Positions 1 through 7,909 are shown, counted from the first letter of the stretch. The stretch: DNA of 14,783 bases from an uncultured Collinsella sp. (GCA_900545165.1 UQYA01000042.1:1-14783); one strand, 5' to 3'. Translations and numbers: made by a program. The notes: generated from the sequence alone by a model not told the origin.

Positions 1-1
1 C

Positions 2-790
<789 letters not shown>

Positions 791-814
791 GGCAAGGAAG
801 AGTAGGGGAGAGTT

Positions 815-1660
815 ATGGCAGGCCTGTTCAACATCCTTAAGGTCACCGTCAGCGAGGACAAGATCTGCGCGCATGTGCTGGTGAACTCCGGCATGCCGCT
901 CATGACCTCGGAGGATATCGAGGCCACAGCGCGCGTGTATTACCTGGTGCCGGCGATTGCCAAGCACCTGTGTCTGGGCGATTCCGGTCGCGAGTTCCAG
1001 GACTGCATGGGCCAGACCGAGCTTTGCCATCTGCTTGAGCACGTGACGGTCGAGCTCATGAACGAGACCGGCCTTGCGGGCAGCATTTCGTGCGGCCGCA
1101 CCCGCGTGAGCGAGCACGACGAGCGCGTCTTTGAGATTGAGCTTTCGTGCCCCGATGATGCGCTGGCCATCGGTGCGCTGTCTTCGGCCACCTTTATGAT
1201 GGACTGGGCCTACCTGCATGCTGATCAGCCGGCTCCCGACGTGGAGGGCACGGTCGCGGGCCTGCGCAACCTGGTGCTGGGCATGCGTGCCGAGGCCGAG
1301 GGCAAAGATCCGCACGAGGCCGTCGCCGCCGCGAATGGTGAGGACGTGGCAGGGGATGCCATTGAGGACGACGCCGCTGTTGGCAGTGAAGCCGCTGCCG
1401 AGCCCGTTTCCGATACGGCCGCCGAGCCTGAGTCCGAGCCTGCCGAGCCCCAGGGCGTTCCCAACTTTGACGACGAGCCGCAGGCGGCTATTGATACCGA
1501 AGGCGCGACCGTCGAGAGCCACGAGGTCCCCGCTGCCGTCTTTGGCGGTGCGGCAACGGTTCCGGCGGGAGCTGCGCACGAGGGCAGCCTGCCGCTCGTG
1601 GACGGCTCCGGCGAGGACCCTGCCGCCACGGTGACCATGCCGGCCCTGCCGCGGGAGTAA
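815..1660 (+). CDS. Stand-alone protein resembling the N-terminal domain of cyanophycin synthetase
   Basis: This 281-residue protein begins at an ATG preceded by a good ribosome site (AGGGGAG, 804-810). Residues about 40-135 look like the N-terminal domain of cyanophycin synthetase CphA. They contain a hydrophobic LVPAIAKHLC segment, HLLEHVTVELMNETGLAG (about 72-89; CphA proteins have a very similar HxxEHVALELQ segment), then CGRTR and a VFEIEL strand, the order seen in CphA. The ATP-grasp and Mur-ligase-like catalytic domains of CphA are absent. Residues about 160-281 are a low-complexity Ala/Glu/Pro-rich tail, probably disordered. There is no signal peptide or membrane segment, so it is probably cytosolic. 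The match is by eye from memory of the family. Homology of the 72-110 region is likely; function is unknown and cyanophycin synthesis cannot be claimed. Confidence 0.75.
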   Translation: MAGLFNILKVTVSEDKICAHVLVNSGMPLMTSEDIEATARVYYLVPAIAKHLCLGDSGREFQDCMGQTELCHLLEHVTVELMNETGLAGSISCGRTRVSEHDERVFEIELSCPDDALAIGALSSATFMMDWAYLHADQPAPDVEGTVAGLRNLVLGMRAEAEGKDPHEAVAAANGEDVAGDAIEDDAAVGSEAAAEPVSDTAAEPESEPAEPQGVPNFDDEPQAAIDTEGATVESHEVPAAVFGGAATVPAGAAHEGSLPLVDGSGEDPAATVTMPALPRE

Positions 1661-1675
1661 GCTCACGCGTTTATC

Positions 1676-1722
1676 GCCGCCGTCTACCTGCGCTTTTACC
1701 GTACGCAGATGAGCGGGGCGGC
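1676..1722. other. Nested inverted repeat between genes, weak terminator candidate
   Basis: An outer stem GCCGCC (1676-1681) with GGCGGC (1717-1722) encloses CTGCG (1688-1692) with CGCAG (1704-1708). It lies 16 bases after the stop of the preceding gene. There is no T-tract after it, so it may be a factor-dependent terminator or just GC-rich structure. It ends 18 bases before the next -10 element. Confidence 0.3.
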
Positions 1723-1739
1723 AAGCGTTGCGCTGCGGG

Positions 1740-1779
1740 TATAATGGACAGCATTCAAACGGTGGGCACCGAGGTGCCC
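1740..1779 (+). promoter_or_regulatory. Consensus -10 box and 5' UTR hairpin ahead of the YtxH gene
   Basis: A perfect TATAAT lies at 1740-1745; no convincing -35 box is seen 16-18 bases upstream. The predicted transcript would start near 1752. It then contains a compact hairpin, GGGCAC (1764-1769), loop CGAG, GTGCCC (1774-1779), only two bases before the AGGAG ribosome site at 1782. This hairpin could influence ribosome access. The box is strong, the hairpin is perfect, and any regulatory role is inferred. Confidence 0.6.
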
Positions 1780-1796
1780 GCAGGAGAGGAATGATC

Positions 1797-2186
1797 ATGG
1801 GAAAGACTTTCAGCTTTGTCTCCGGCGCGCTCTTTGGTGCTGCCGCCGGCGCTATCATCGGCGTTGCCCTGGCCCCGCGTTCGGGTGCCGAGACCCGCGC
1901 CATGGCTGCCGATATCGCCAACGATGCTTGGGATAACATGCGCGACACCTACGAGCACGGTGCCGAGGAGGCCCGCGCCGCGGTCAGTGACTTCGGCCCG
2001 ATGGTCGACGCTAAGACCGATGACCTGCGTGCCAAGGTCGACTTGGCCCGCGAGCGCATGGACCAACTGCGCGAGCAGCTCAACGATGCCATCTCGGGTG
2101 GCAACGTGACGCCCGCCGCCGATGTCGTGGTCGAGAACGCCGTCGAGGCTGACACCGAGGCTGCGGAGCCTTCGACCGAGGCATAA
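1797..2186 (+). CDS. YtxH-like small membrane-associated protein
   Basis: This is a 129-residue protein if started at ATG 1797. An in-frame ATG at 1791 is possible, but the AGGAG at 1782-1786 and GAGG at 1786-1789 are better spaced for 1797. The N-terminus (MGKTFSFVSGALFGAAAGAI) is a Gly/Ala-rich hydrophobic segment ending in LAPRSGAETR. That is the typical YtxH pattern of one glycine-rich membrane helix followed by a PxSG-like turn. The rest is a charged helix (about residues 40-95, likely coiled coil) and an acidic Ala/Glu tail. The family function is poorly known, with stress-related envelope roles suggested. Its stop TAA overlaps the ATG of the next gene by one base (TAATG), so the pair is almost certainly translationally coupled. 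Confidence 0.8.
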   Translation: MGKTFSFVSGALFGAAAGAIIGVALAPRSGAETRAMAADIANDAWDNMRDTYEHGAEEARAAVSDFGPMVDAKTDDLRAKVDLARERMDQLREQLNDAISGGNVTPAADVVVENAVEADTEAAEPSTEA

Positions 2187-2941
2187 TGCGCACCGGGGAT
2201 TTTGTCGGCATCAAGGTTTACCGCAAGCCTGCCGAGGACAAGCGCACCAAAAAGGACGGCACGCCGCGTAGCCCCAAAAAGCTCGGTAAGATTCACTTTC
2301 CGGTCTTTTCGCCGGGCGGCACGCGCGTGGTGGGTTTTATGGTTCGCCAGTCCGATATCGCGGGCATGATCGAGCGTCCCGACCGGTTTGTGGCGCTCGA
2401 TGCTATCGGTGTCTACGAGGGTGCCATCGCGGTCGATGACGCCAAGGGCACCTATGATGCCGCCGCTGCCAAGCGCCTCGATATCAACCTGGACGACTGC
2501 ATTATCTGGGTCGGTATGGACGTGCGCACGGAATCGGGCGATGCCGTGGGCTATTGCTCGGACGTTGAGTTCAAACCGCGTTCGGGCATTGTGCAGACGT
2601 TCTATGTGACCGCCAGCGCTGCGTCGAGCATGTTGGTGGGCGACACGCAGGTGCCGCCGACGATGCTGCGCGGCTACGATAACGGCGCGATGATCGTTTC
2701 GGATGAGGTCAAGACGCTCGGGTATTCGGGCGGTGCGGCCGCCAAGGCTGCCGAGGCGAGTGTCGTGGTGGGCGACAAGGTCAAAAAGGGTGCCAAGGTG
2801 CTCGACGAAAAGGGTTCGGTTGCCGTTGACAAGGGCAGTCGCGCGCTGGGCAAGCAGCTCGGCAAGACACGCGGCATGTTCAAGGCCTTTAAGGACGAAT
2901 ATCAAAAGGCGAGCGGGGGCTCGTCGAAAGCTAACAAATAG
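2186..2941 (+). CDS. Protein with two PRC-barrel-like domains
   Basis: This 251-residue soluble protein starts at the ATG overlapping the stop of the YtxH-like gene by one base. Two segments look like PRC-barrel beta-domains. The first is about residues 4-75 (GDFVGIKVYRK, then LGKIHFPVFSPGGTRVVGFMV). The second is about 105-175 (IWVGMDVRTESGDAVGYCSDVEFKPRSG, shown here in part: GMDVRTESGDAVGYCSDVEF). The C-terminal part (about 185-251) is Lys/Ala-rich and basic (DKVKKGAKVLDEKG, KAFKDEYQKASGG), perhaps membrane- or nucleic-acid-associating. PRC domains are adaptor folds found in the RNA-processing protein RimM and in photosynthetic reaction-centre H subunits. Coupling to a YtxH membrane protein suggests a complex at the membrane. 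No specific function can be given. Confidence 0.7.
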   Translation: MRTGDFVGIKVYRKPAEDKRTKKDGTPRSPKKLGKIHFPVFSPGGTRVVGFMVRQSDIAGMIERPDRFVALDAIGVYEGAIAVDDAKGTYDAAAAKRLDINLDDCIIWVGMDVRTESGDAVGYCSDVEFKPRSGIVQTFYVTASAASSMLVGDTQVPPTMLRGYDNGAMIVSDEVKTLGYSGGAAAKAAEASVVVGDKVKKGAKVLDEKGSVAVDKGSRALGKQLGKTRGMFKAFKDEYQKASGGSSKANK

Positions 2942-2962
2942 CGACATACCAAACGATGGGAG

Positions 2963-3000
2963 GCGAGCCGGAGACATGTAACTCCGGCTCGCTGTGTTTA
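2963..3000 (+). terminator. Hairpin terminator after the YtxH/PRC operon
   Basis: Perfect 11-bp arms, GCGAGCCGGAG (2963-2973) and CTCCGGCTCGC (2982-2992), have an 8-base loop and are followed by a modest T-rich run (tgtgttta). The hairpin lies 21 bases after the stop of the PRC-barrel gene and just before the ribosome site of the next gene. It probably terminates or attenuates transcription. Confidence 0.7.
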
Positions 3001-3013
3001 TGGGGGAGGGCAC

Positions 3014-4420
3014 ATGCGCCAAAACGGATCTAATGTTAACGGGCGATCGAGTGCGCGCTCGATGGCGCGTCGCGACTTGGGGCAGCTGCCCAGCGGCCAG
3101 CGTCGCCGTCGCCGTAAGCCCGGCGCGATGTACCTCAACCATAGCCGTGGGTTTAGCGACCGCAGTGCACGCATCGGCAACGGGCGTTCGCCCCGCCGTT
3201 CGTCTCGCCTGCCCTACGCGCTCATCGCCGTGGGCTGCGCGTTCGTACTGTTTGTCGCCGCCGTTGTGGGCTATATCAACCGTAGCGTGGACGTCGTGCT
3301 CAACGGAGAGCAGACCGCGGTGCGCGTGGGCTCTACGCTGCAGACGCTTATCGACGATCAGGAGTTGACTGACACCTATTCCGCCGGCGACCTGCTGGCG
3401 GTCGACGACAGTGTGCTCAAGCGCCATGGCGGCGAAAAGCTGTCGGTGAAGGTTGACGGCAAGTGCGTAAAGCAGGGCAAGTGGGATAGCCGCGAGCTTA
3501 CCGGCGGCGAGAAGATCACGATTAAAGAAGGCCGCAACGTCTACGAGAAGCACGAGGTGCAGGCTACGACCATCGAGCCCAAGCTCAAAGTCGAGGGCAC
3601 GGGCGCCATCGAGTACGTGCAAACCTGGGGCGTCCAGGGTCGTTCCGAGGTGTGGGTCGGCGAACAGTCGGGTAAGACGCAGGACCGCGGCGAGGTCGTG
3701 CCCGCCACCGATTGCATTGTCGCCTGTGCCAGCGTGGCGCCCAAGGGCAATGAGAAGGTCGTGGCTCTGACGTTTGACGAGGGCCCCAGTGGCGCCACCA
3801 AACAGATTTTGCAGGTGCTCAAAGAGAAGGGTGTCACCGCGACGTTCTTTCTTTCGGGCGATAGCGTGGAGGGCAACCCCGCTACGGCCAAGGCGATTGT
3901 CGATGCCGGATGCGAGGTCGGTTCCAACAGCTACAGCGACGATTCGCTCAAGGGCGAGGACCGCGAGACGGTGCGCAAGCAAATTTCGAAGGGCACCGAC
4001 GCCATCAAGTCGGCGACCGGCGTGAAGACGATGCTGCTGCGTGCCCCGTACGCCGCTTTTGACGAGCAAAACTGGATCGACTCGATGGATTTGGTGTCCG
4101 CGGTGGTCTCGTGGAATATCGATTCGGGCGATTGGCTGCTCAACGGTGCCGACGAGCAGGTCTCGACGGTGCTGGATTCGGTGACGCCGGGCAATATCGT
4201 GCTGCTCACCGATAGCGATGAGTGCTCCGAGCAGACGCTCGAGGCGCTGCCGCAGATTATCGACGGGCTTATTGCCGACGGCTACAAAATTGTGACGTTG
4301 AGCGATCTGGTCAAGACGGATACGGCGCTGAGCAAAAAGCTCACCTCGCTGACGAAGGTCACTATGCCCAAAAACGCCGTGTTCCCCCAGCTCGCCGAAA
4401 ATGACGACACCACGGAATAG
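3014..4420 (+). CDS. Membrane-anchored NodB-family protein with a degenerate metal site (likely pseudo-deacetylase)
   Basis: The start ATG follows a GGGGGAGGG ribosome site (3002-3010). The 468-residue protein has a basic cytosolic N-terminus (1-65, with RRRRR near 30-34), one membrane helix (about 66-88), and an outside part. The outside part holds a DUF348-like segment (about 90-130), a G5-like segment (about 175-240) and a NodB polysaccharide-deacetylase fold (about 246-434). The fold is clear: TFDEGP 253-258, ATFFLSG 276-282, RAPYA 343-347, DSGDW 370-374. However, the key residues differ from active enzymes. Motif 1 has DE instead of DD. Motif 2, normally NHxYSH, reads SNSYSD (304-309), so both zinc histidines are Asn305 and Asp309. 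The last motif, normally LLHD, is LLTD (397-400). It may bind cell-wall glycan without deacetylating it. Fold certain; inactivity inferred. Confidence 0.88.
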   Translation: MRQNGSNVNGRSSARSMARRDLGQLPSGQRRRRRKPGAMYLNHSRGFSDRSARIGNGRSPRRSSRLPYALIAVGCAFVLFVAAVVGYINRSVDVVLNGEQTAVRVGSTLQTLIDDQELTDTYSAGDLLAVDDSVLKRHGGEKLSVKVDGKCVKQGKWDSRELTGGEKITIKEGRNVYEKHEVQATTIEPKLKVEGTGAIEYVQTWGVQGRSEVWVGEQSGKTQDRGEVVPATDCIVACASVAPKGNEKVVALTFDEGPSGATKQILQVLKEKGVTATFFLSGDSVEGNPATAKAIVDAGCEVGSNSYSDDSLKGEDRETVRKQISKGTDAIKSATGVKTMLLRAPYAAFDEQNWIDSMDLVSAVVSWNIDSGDWLLNGADEQVSTVLDSVTPGNIVLLTDSDECSEQTLEALPQIIDGLIADGYKIVTLSDLVKTDTALSKKLTSLTKVTMPKNAVFPQLAENDDTTE

Positions 4421-4446
4421 TCGTTTAAGAACGTCCCCAATGACTA
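4418..4446. repeat. 29-bp palindromic repeat, copy 1 (overlaps a stop codon)
   Basis: The sequence TAGTCGTTTAAGAACGTCCC (first 20 bases) followed by CAATGACTA matches 28 of 29 bases at 14612-14640. The ends form arms TAGTCGTT and AATGACTA, which pair with one G-T wobble. The first three bases are the TAG stop of the NodB-family gene. This is a dispersed small repeat containing the AACGTCCCC core seen elsewhere in the window. Confidence 0.85.
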
Positions 4447-4520
4447 TGTCACGGATGCGTTAGCGTTTGGTATGCCTGCAATGTGCGGCGCATAAATTCG
4501 GTGCCACGGCGCGATGCTGA

Positions 4521-4529
4521 TGCTATAGT
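4521..4529 (+). promoter_or_regulatory. Extended -10 promoter for the magnesium operon
   Basis: TGCTATAGT (4521-4529) is an extended -10 element (TG, one base, TATAGT). No good -35 is seen, which is common for extended -10 promoters. The transcript would start near 4536, immediately before a predicted three-way RNA junction and about 205 bases before the coding start. Confidence 0.55.
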
Positions 4530-4535
4530 TACTGC

Positions 4536-4740
4536 GGATAACAAGGGTCAAGAGAAAGGTTGCAGGTGAAATCCAAACCTCGACCATACAGTCGATGACC
4601 CCTTGCAGGTGCTTTCTGCGCATGCACGGGGTGTAAGCGCCGAGCGGCGTGCCGCCCGCGCATGCGTATACATATCCAGAAGTCCACGGAGTGCGTGCCA
4701 TCACGGCCGCAGCCCGAAGGAATAATGATGGGGAGCACCA
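4536..4740 (+). promoter_or_regulatory. Long structured 5' leader upstream of the MgtE_N/CBS gene, candidate riboswitch or attenuator
   Basis: No gene is seen in this stretch. The 5' part can fold as a three-way junction. P1 is AAGGGTCA (4543-4550) with TGACCCCTT (4596-4604, one bulged C). P2 is AGGTT (4557-4561) with AACCT (4576-4580). P3 is TCGAC (4580-4584) with GTCGA (4591-4595). A second hairpin follows: CGCATGC (4619-4625) with GCATGCG (4660-4666), containing CGCC (4638-4641) with GGCG (4646-4649) around a GAGC loop. The ribosome site GGGGAG is at 4730-4735. I do not recognise the M-box, yybP-ykoY, cobalamin or SAM cores here. Because the operon appears to import Mg2+, a metal-sensing leader is plausible but unproven. 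Confidence 0.45.
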
Positions 4741-6585
4741 TTGAATTATCTGAGTGAGATGCTCAAGTTGCCGGTCTTGGACGTCGATGGCGAAAAGCTC
4801 GGCGTAGTGAACGATTTTGGCATTGCCACCGGCGAAGTTTTTCCGCACGTGACGTCGCTTGCGTTCCGCGGTCCCGGCAAGACACCGTTTATGATCAGCT
4901 GGCGCAAATGGGTCGACCGTATCGACGAGACGGGCGTGTACCTCAATACATCTGCGACCAATATTCGCTTTTCGTATCTGCAGCCGACCGAGCTGCTGCT
5001 TGCGCGTGACGTGCTCAACAAGCAGATTGTCGACACGCAGGGCATGAAGGTCGTGCGCGTAAACGACATCAAGTTTTCCATGTCGGGCGAAAATCAGCTG
5101 CGTTTGCTGGGTGCCGAGGTGGGCGCTCGCGGCCTGCTGCGTGCGATTAGTCCCGCGCTCGAGCATGTCGTCGAGGGCTTTATGAAGCATCTGGGCAAGC
5201 CGCTTGGCGAGGACATCATCGCTTGGTCCTACATGGACCTGCTCGACCGTTCAACTAAGAACATTCAGCTTTCGGTGTCGCACAAGACGCTCGGTGAGCT
5301 GCACCCTGCCGATATTGCTGACATTATCGAGCAGCTCGACCCGCGCCTGCGTGCGCAGGTATTTGCGCAGCTCGACACCGCCCAGGCCGCCGAGGCCATC
5401 TCGGAGTTCGATGACGACGAGCTTATGACCGAGATGCTCGAGGGCCTGTCCGACACGGACGCGTCGTCGATGCTGGCCATGATGGACCCGGATGACGCCG
5501 CCGACTTGATCGACGAGCTCGATTACGAGAAGGCCGAGAAGCTCCTGCGTCTGATGGGCGTCAAGGAGGAGAAGGCGATTCGTAACCTGCTGGGGTATGA
5601 GGACAACACCGCCGGCCGCATCATGACCTCGGAGTTTGTCTCGCTGCCCGCCACGGCGACGGTCGGTGACGCCATCGAGGCGATTCGCAAACTCGACGAA
5701 GACTTCGAGAGCGTCTACTACGTCTATACCGAGGACCCGAGCGGCATGCTGACGGGCGTGCTTTCGCTGCGTACGCTGATTGTGGCCGACCGCGATGCCA
5801 CGCTGGGCCAGTTGGCCTACCGCGACCTGGTCTATGTATCGCCCGACGAGGACCAGGAAGACGTAACGGACGAGATGACCAAGTACGACCTGGTTGCCAT
5901 CCCCGTCTGCGACGAGAACCGTCACATCCTGGGCATCGTGACCTTCGACGACGCCATGGACGTCATCGCCGAGGAACACCAGGAGGACCTGCAGATCGCC
6001 GGCATCGGCTCGGGCGATAGCGCGTCCGATGACTCGACGAACGTGCTCAGCTGGTTCGTGCATCGTCAGTACTGGGTTGTCGTGTGGGGCATCGCCTCGT
6101 GCCTTATGGCGACGGTGCTGGGGACGGCGCTGGGCTCCGCGCATCTGGTGGTGTTTCCCATGTGCGCCATGCCGCTCGTGCTGCTGGCTGCCTCGCGTAT
6201 GGTGTCGTTCGTCAAGAACTACTTCCTCGAGTACGACGGTCACGACGACGAGCCCAAACCTTACCTGGGATTCTTCTTCCAGAGCACGGGTATGGGCCTG
6301 ATCCTTTCGCTCGTGACCTATCTGTGCGCGCAGCTGGTGCGCACCGCCGCGTTCCCCGACGCCCCCATGTTTGAGGAGCAGCTCTTTACCGGCTGCTTTA
6401 ATATCGCTGCCGTCATTTGCCTGGTTGGCAACATGAGCGCCGTGATTTATCTGATGGTGCTGTTCTGGCGCGACGAGCATGATCTCAACACGTCGGGCAC
6501 CGCCATGAACGTCATTGCCGTCATGATCTCGTGTGTGGCGTACTGCATCGCCGCGGTGCTGCTCACCATGTCAGTCATGGGTTAG
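4741..6585 (+). CDS. PRC-barrel / MgtE_N / CBS-pair protein with C-terminal membrane domain
   Basis: The start is TTG 4741, chosen because GGGGAG sits 5 bases upstream and no in-frame ATG precedes it. The 614-residue protein has PRC-barrel-like repeats (about 5-65 and 85-140), an MgtE intracellular N domain (about 184-285, with HPADIADIIEQLDP and MDPDDAADLIDEL helical repeats), and a CBS pair (about 293-412, opening with AGRIMTSEFVSLPATATVGD). About five membrane helices follow (443-610). In MgtE the cytosolic N and CBS domains sense Mg2+ and gate the channel. Here the membrane part lacks the GN-containing signature after helix 2. The last helix has SGTAMNVIAV where MgtE has a conserved pore Asp (Val594 by my alignment). 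It may thus be a sensor/regulator for the transporter 8 bases downstream, rather than a channel itself. Confidence 0.85.
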   Translation: MNYLSEMLKLPVLDVDGEKLGVVNDFGIATGEVFPHVTSLAFRGPGKTPFMISWRKWVDRIDETGVYLNTSATNIRFSYLQPTELLLARDVLNKQIVDTQGMKVVRVNDIKFSMSGENQLRLLGAEVGARGLLRAISPALEHVVEGFMKHLGKPLGEDIIAWSYMDLLDRSTKNIQLSVSHKTLGELHPADIADIIEQLDPRLRAQVFAQLDTAQAAEAISEFDDDELMTEMLEGLSDTDASSMLAMMDPDDAADLIDELDYEKAEKLLRLMGVKEEKAIRNLLGYEDNTAGRIMTSEFVSLPATATVGDAIEAIRKLDEDFESVYYVYTEDPSGMLTGVLSLRTLIVADRDATLGQLAYRDLVYVSPDEDQEDVTDEMTKYDLVAIPVCDENRHILGIVTFDDAMDVIAEEHQEDLQIAGIGSGDSASDDSTNVLSWFVHRQYWVVVWGIASCLMATVLGTALGSAHLVVFPMCAMPLVLLAASRMVSFVKNYFLEYDGHDDEPKPYLGFFFQSTGMGLILSLVTYLCAQLVRTAAFPDAPMFEEQLFTGCFNIAAVICLVGNMSAVIYLMVLFWRDEHDLNTSGTAMNVIAVMISCVAYCIAAVLLTMSVMG

Positions 6586-6593
6586 GTGGTCGC

Positions 6594-7856
6594 GTGCAAA
6601 ACACGAAGCAAAAGGCGAGCACCAAGCAAAAGCTGACCATTGCGGCCATCTTTGGCGCCATGGGTCCCGGTCTGTTGGCGGCGCTTTCGGGTAATGACGC
6701 CGGCGGCATCGCCACGTATTCCAGCGCCGGCGCCAGCTATGGCTACAAGATGCTCTGGATGCTTCCCGTCATGACCGTGCTGCTCATCGTGACGCAGGAG
6801 ACTGCGGCGCGTTGCGGCTGCGTCACAGGCAAGGGCCTGGCGTCGCTCATTCGCGAGCGCTTTGGCGTGCGCAGGAGCGTGCTGGCCATGGCGGCGCTGC
6901 TGATCGCCAATACAGCCGTGACCATTTCGGAGTTTGCGGGTATCGCGAGCGGCCTGGCCCTGTTTGGGGTGCCGGCGAGCATTTCGGTGCCATTGGTGGC
7001 CCTGCTGGTTTGGATGCTTACCATGTCGGGCAGTTTCCAGCGCATCGAGAAGATTTTGCTGCTGGTGAGCTGCGTGTTCGTGACCTATATCGTTGCCGCC
7101 TTTATGGCCGGCCCCAACTGGGGCGAGGTCGCGGTCGACTTGGTCGTACCCAATATTCAAAACGACCCCAGCTACGTGTCGCTGGTAGTTGCCACGATCG
7201 GCACCACCATTGCGCCGTGGATGATTTTTTTGGCGCAGAACAACGTGGTCGATAAGAATGCGGGTGAGGACGATATCGTGCTGCAGCGCATCGATACCGT
7301 GAGCGGTTCAATTGCCGCCGACATCATCGCCGGCTTTATCATCATCACGACCGGTACAGTACTGTTTCCGGCGGGCGTCCAGATTAGCGACGCTGCCGAT
7401 GCGGCCCGCGCGCTGGAGCCCATCGCCGGTCAGTGGTCCACGGTGCTGTTCGCCTTGGGTCTGGTCGCGGCGAGCTTTTTGGCCGCTTGCGTGCTGCCGG
7501 GCGTTACGTCGAGCGCTATCTGCGAGGCATTTGGCTGGGAGCGCGGCGCCGACCGCAGCTGGGACGAGGCTCCGGTCTATCGCGGCATCATTACGGCCAT
7601 CATTGGCATCTCTGCCGTGCTGGTGCTTATGCCCGGCGTCGACCTGTTCCAGATTATGATGACCTCGCAGGTCATTAACGGTGTGCTGCTGCCCGTAGTC
7701 TTGGTATTCCAGGTGGTTATCGCGGCGGATCGCCACATTATGGGCGTCAACCGCAACGGCCGCGTATGGAACGTGCTCACGTGGGCGACTATCGGCGTGA
7801 TTACGGTGCTGACGGTTGTCATGTTTGTCCTACAGGCGATGGGCTACAGCGCGTAG
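6594..7856 (+). CDS. NRAMP-related magnesium transporter (NRMT type)
   Basis: The start is GTG 6594, with AGGTGG (6584-6589) as ribosome site, 8 bases after the previous stop. This gives 420 residues and about 11 membrane helices, the size of NRAMP/MntH proteins. In Mn2+/Fe2+ NRAMPs, helix 1 carries DPGN and helix 6 carries MPH. Here helix 1 reads SGNDAGGIATY, so Asp35 is kept but Asn is Gly38. Helix 6 reads TTIAPWM, so Met is Ala207 and His is Trp209. Loss of the Met and Asn ligands is the published hallmark of NRAMP-related Mg2+ transporters (NRMT), including the one studied structurally from the coriobacterium Eggerthella lenta. Probable role: Mg2+ uptake across the cytoplasmic membrane. 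Specificity is inferred from these residues and from the MgtE-like partner. Confidence 0.9.
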   Translation: MQNTKQKASTKQKLTIAAIFGAMGPGLLAALSGNDAGGIATYSSAGASYGYKMLWMLPVMTVLLIVTQETAARCGCVTGKGLASLIRERFGVRRSVLAMAALLIANTAVTISEFAGIASGLALFGVPASISVPLVALLVWMLTMSGSFQRIEKILLLVSCVFVTYIVAAFMAGPNWGEVAVDLVVPNIQNDPSYVSLVVATIGTTIAPWMIFLAQNNVVDKNAGEDDIVLQRIDTVSGSIAADIIAGFIIITTGTVLFPAGVQISDAADAARALEPIAGQWSTVLFALGLVAASFLAACVLPGVTSSAICEAFGWERGADRSWDEAPVYRGIITAIIGISAVLVLMPGVDLFQIMMTSQVINGVLLPVVLVFQVVIAADRHIMGVNRNGRVWNVLTWATIGVITVLTVVMFVLQAMGYSA

Positions 7857-7875
7857 CGCCCGCTTTTGCTTCCGA

Positions 7876-7909
7876 ACAGGCCGCAGCGATGGGCTGCGGC
7901 CTGTTTTTT
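7876..7909 (+). terminator. Strong intrinsic terminator of the magnesium operon
   Basis: Perfect 12-bp arms ACAGGCCGCAGC (7876-7887) and GCTGCGGCCTGT (7893-7904), a 5-base loop, and a run of six T (7904-7909). It lies 19 bases after the transporter stop codon. Confidence 0.95.

Noticed and set aside
1949..4069. Long open frame on the minus strand (706 codons)
   Set aside because: Antisense to the YtxH, PRC-barrel and NodB genes; His/Arg/Ala-rich composition typical of shadow frames, with no motif.
4536..4740. M-box or other known metal riboswitch
   Set aside because: The M-box hallmark blocks (GTTAGGTGAGGCTCCT, GCTGCTGCCC) are absent and the yybP-ykoY core is not seen. A short GGGTCAAGAG similarity to parts of known riboswitches is not enough.
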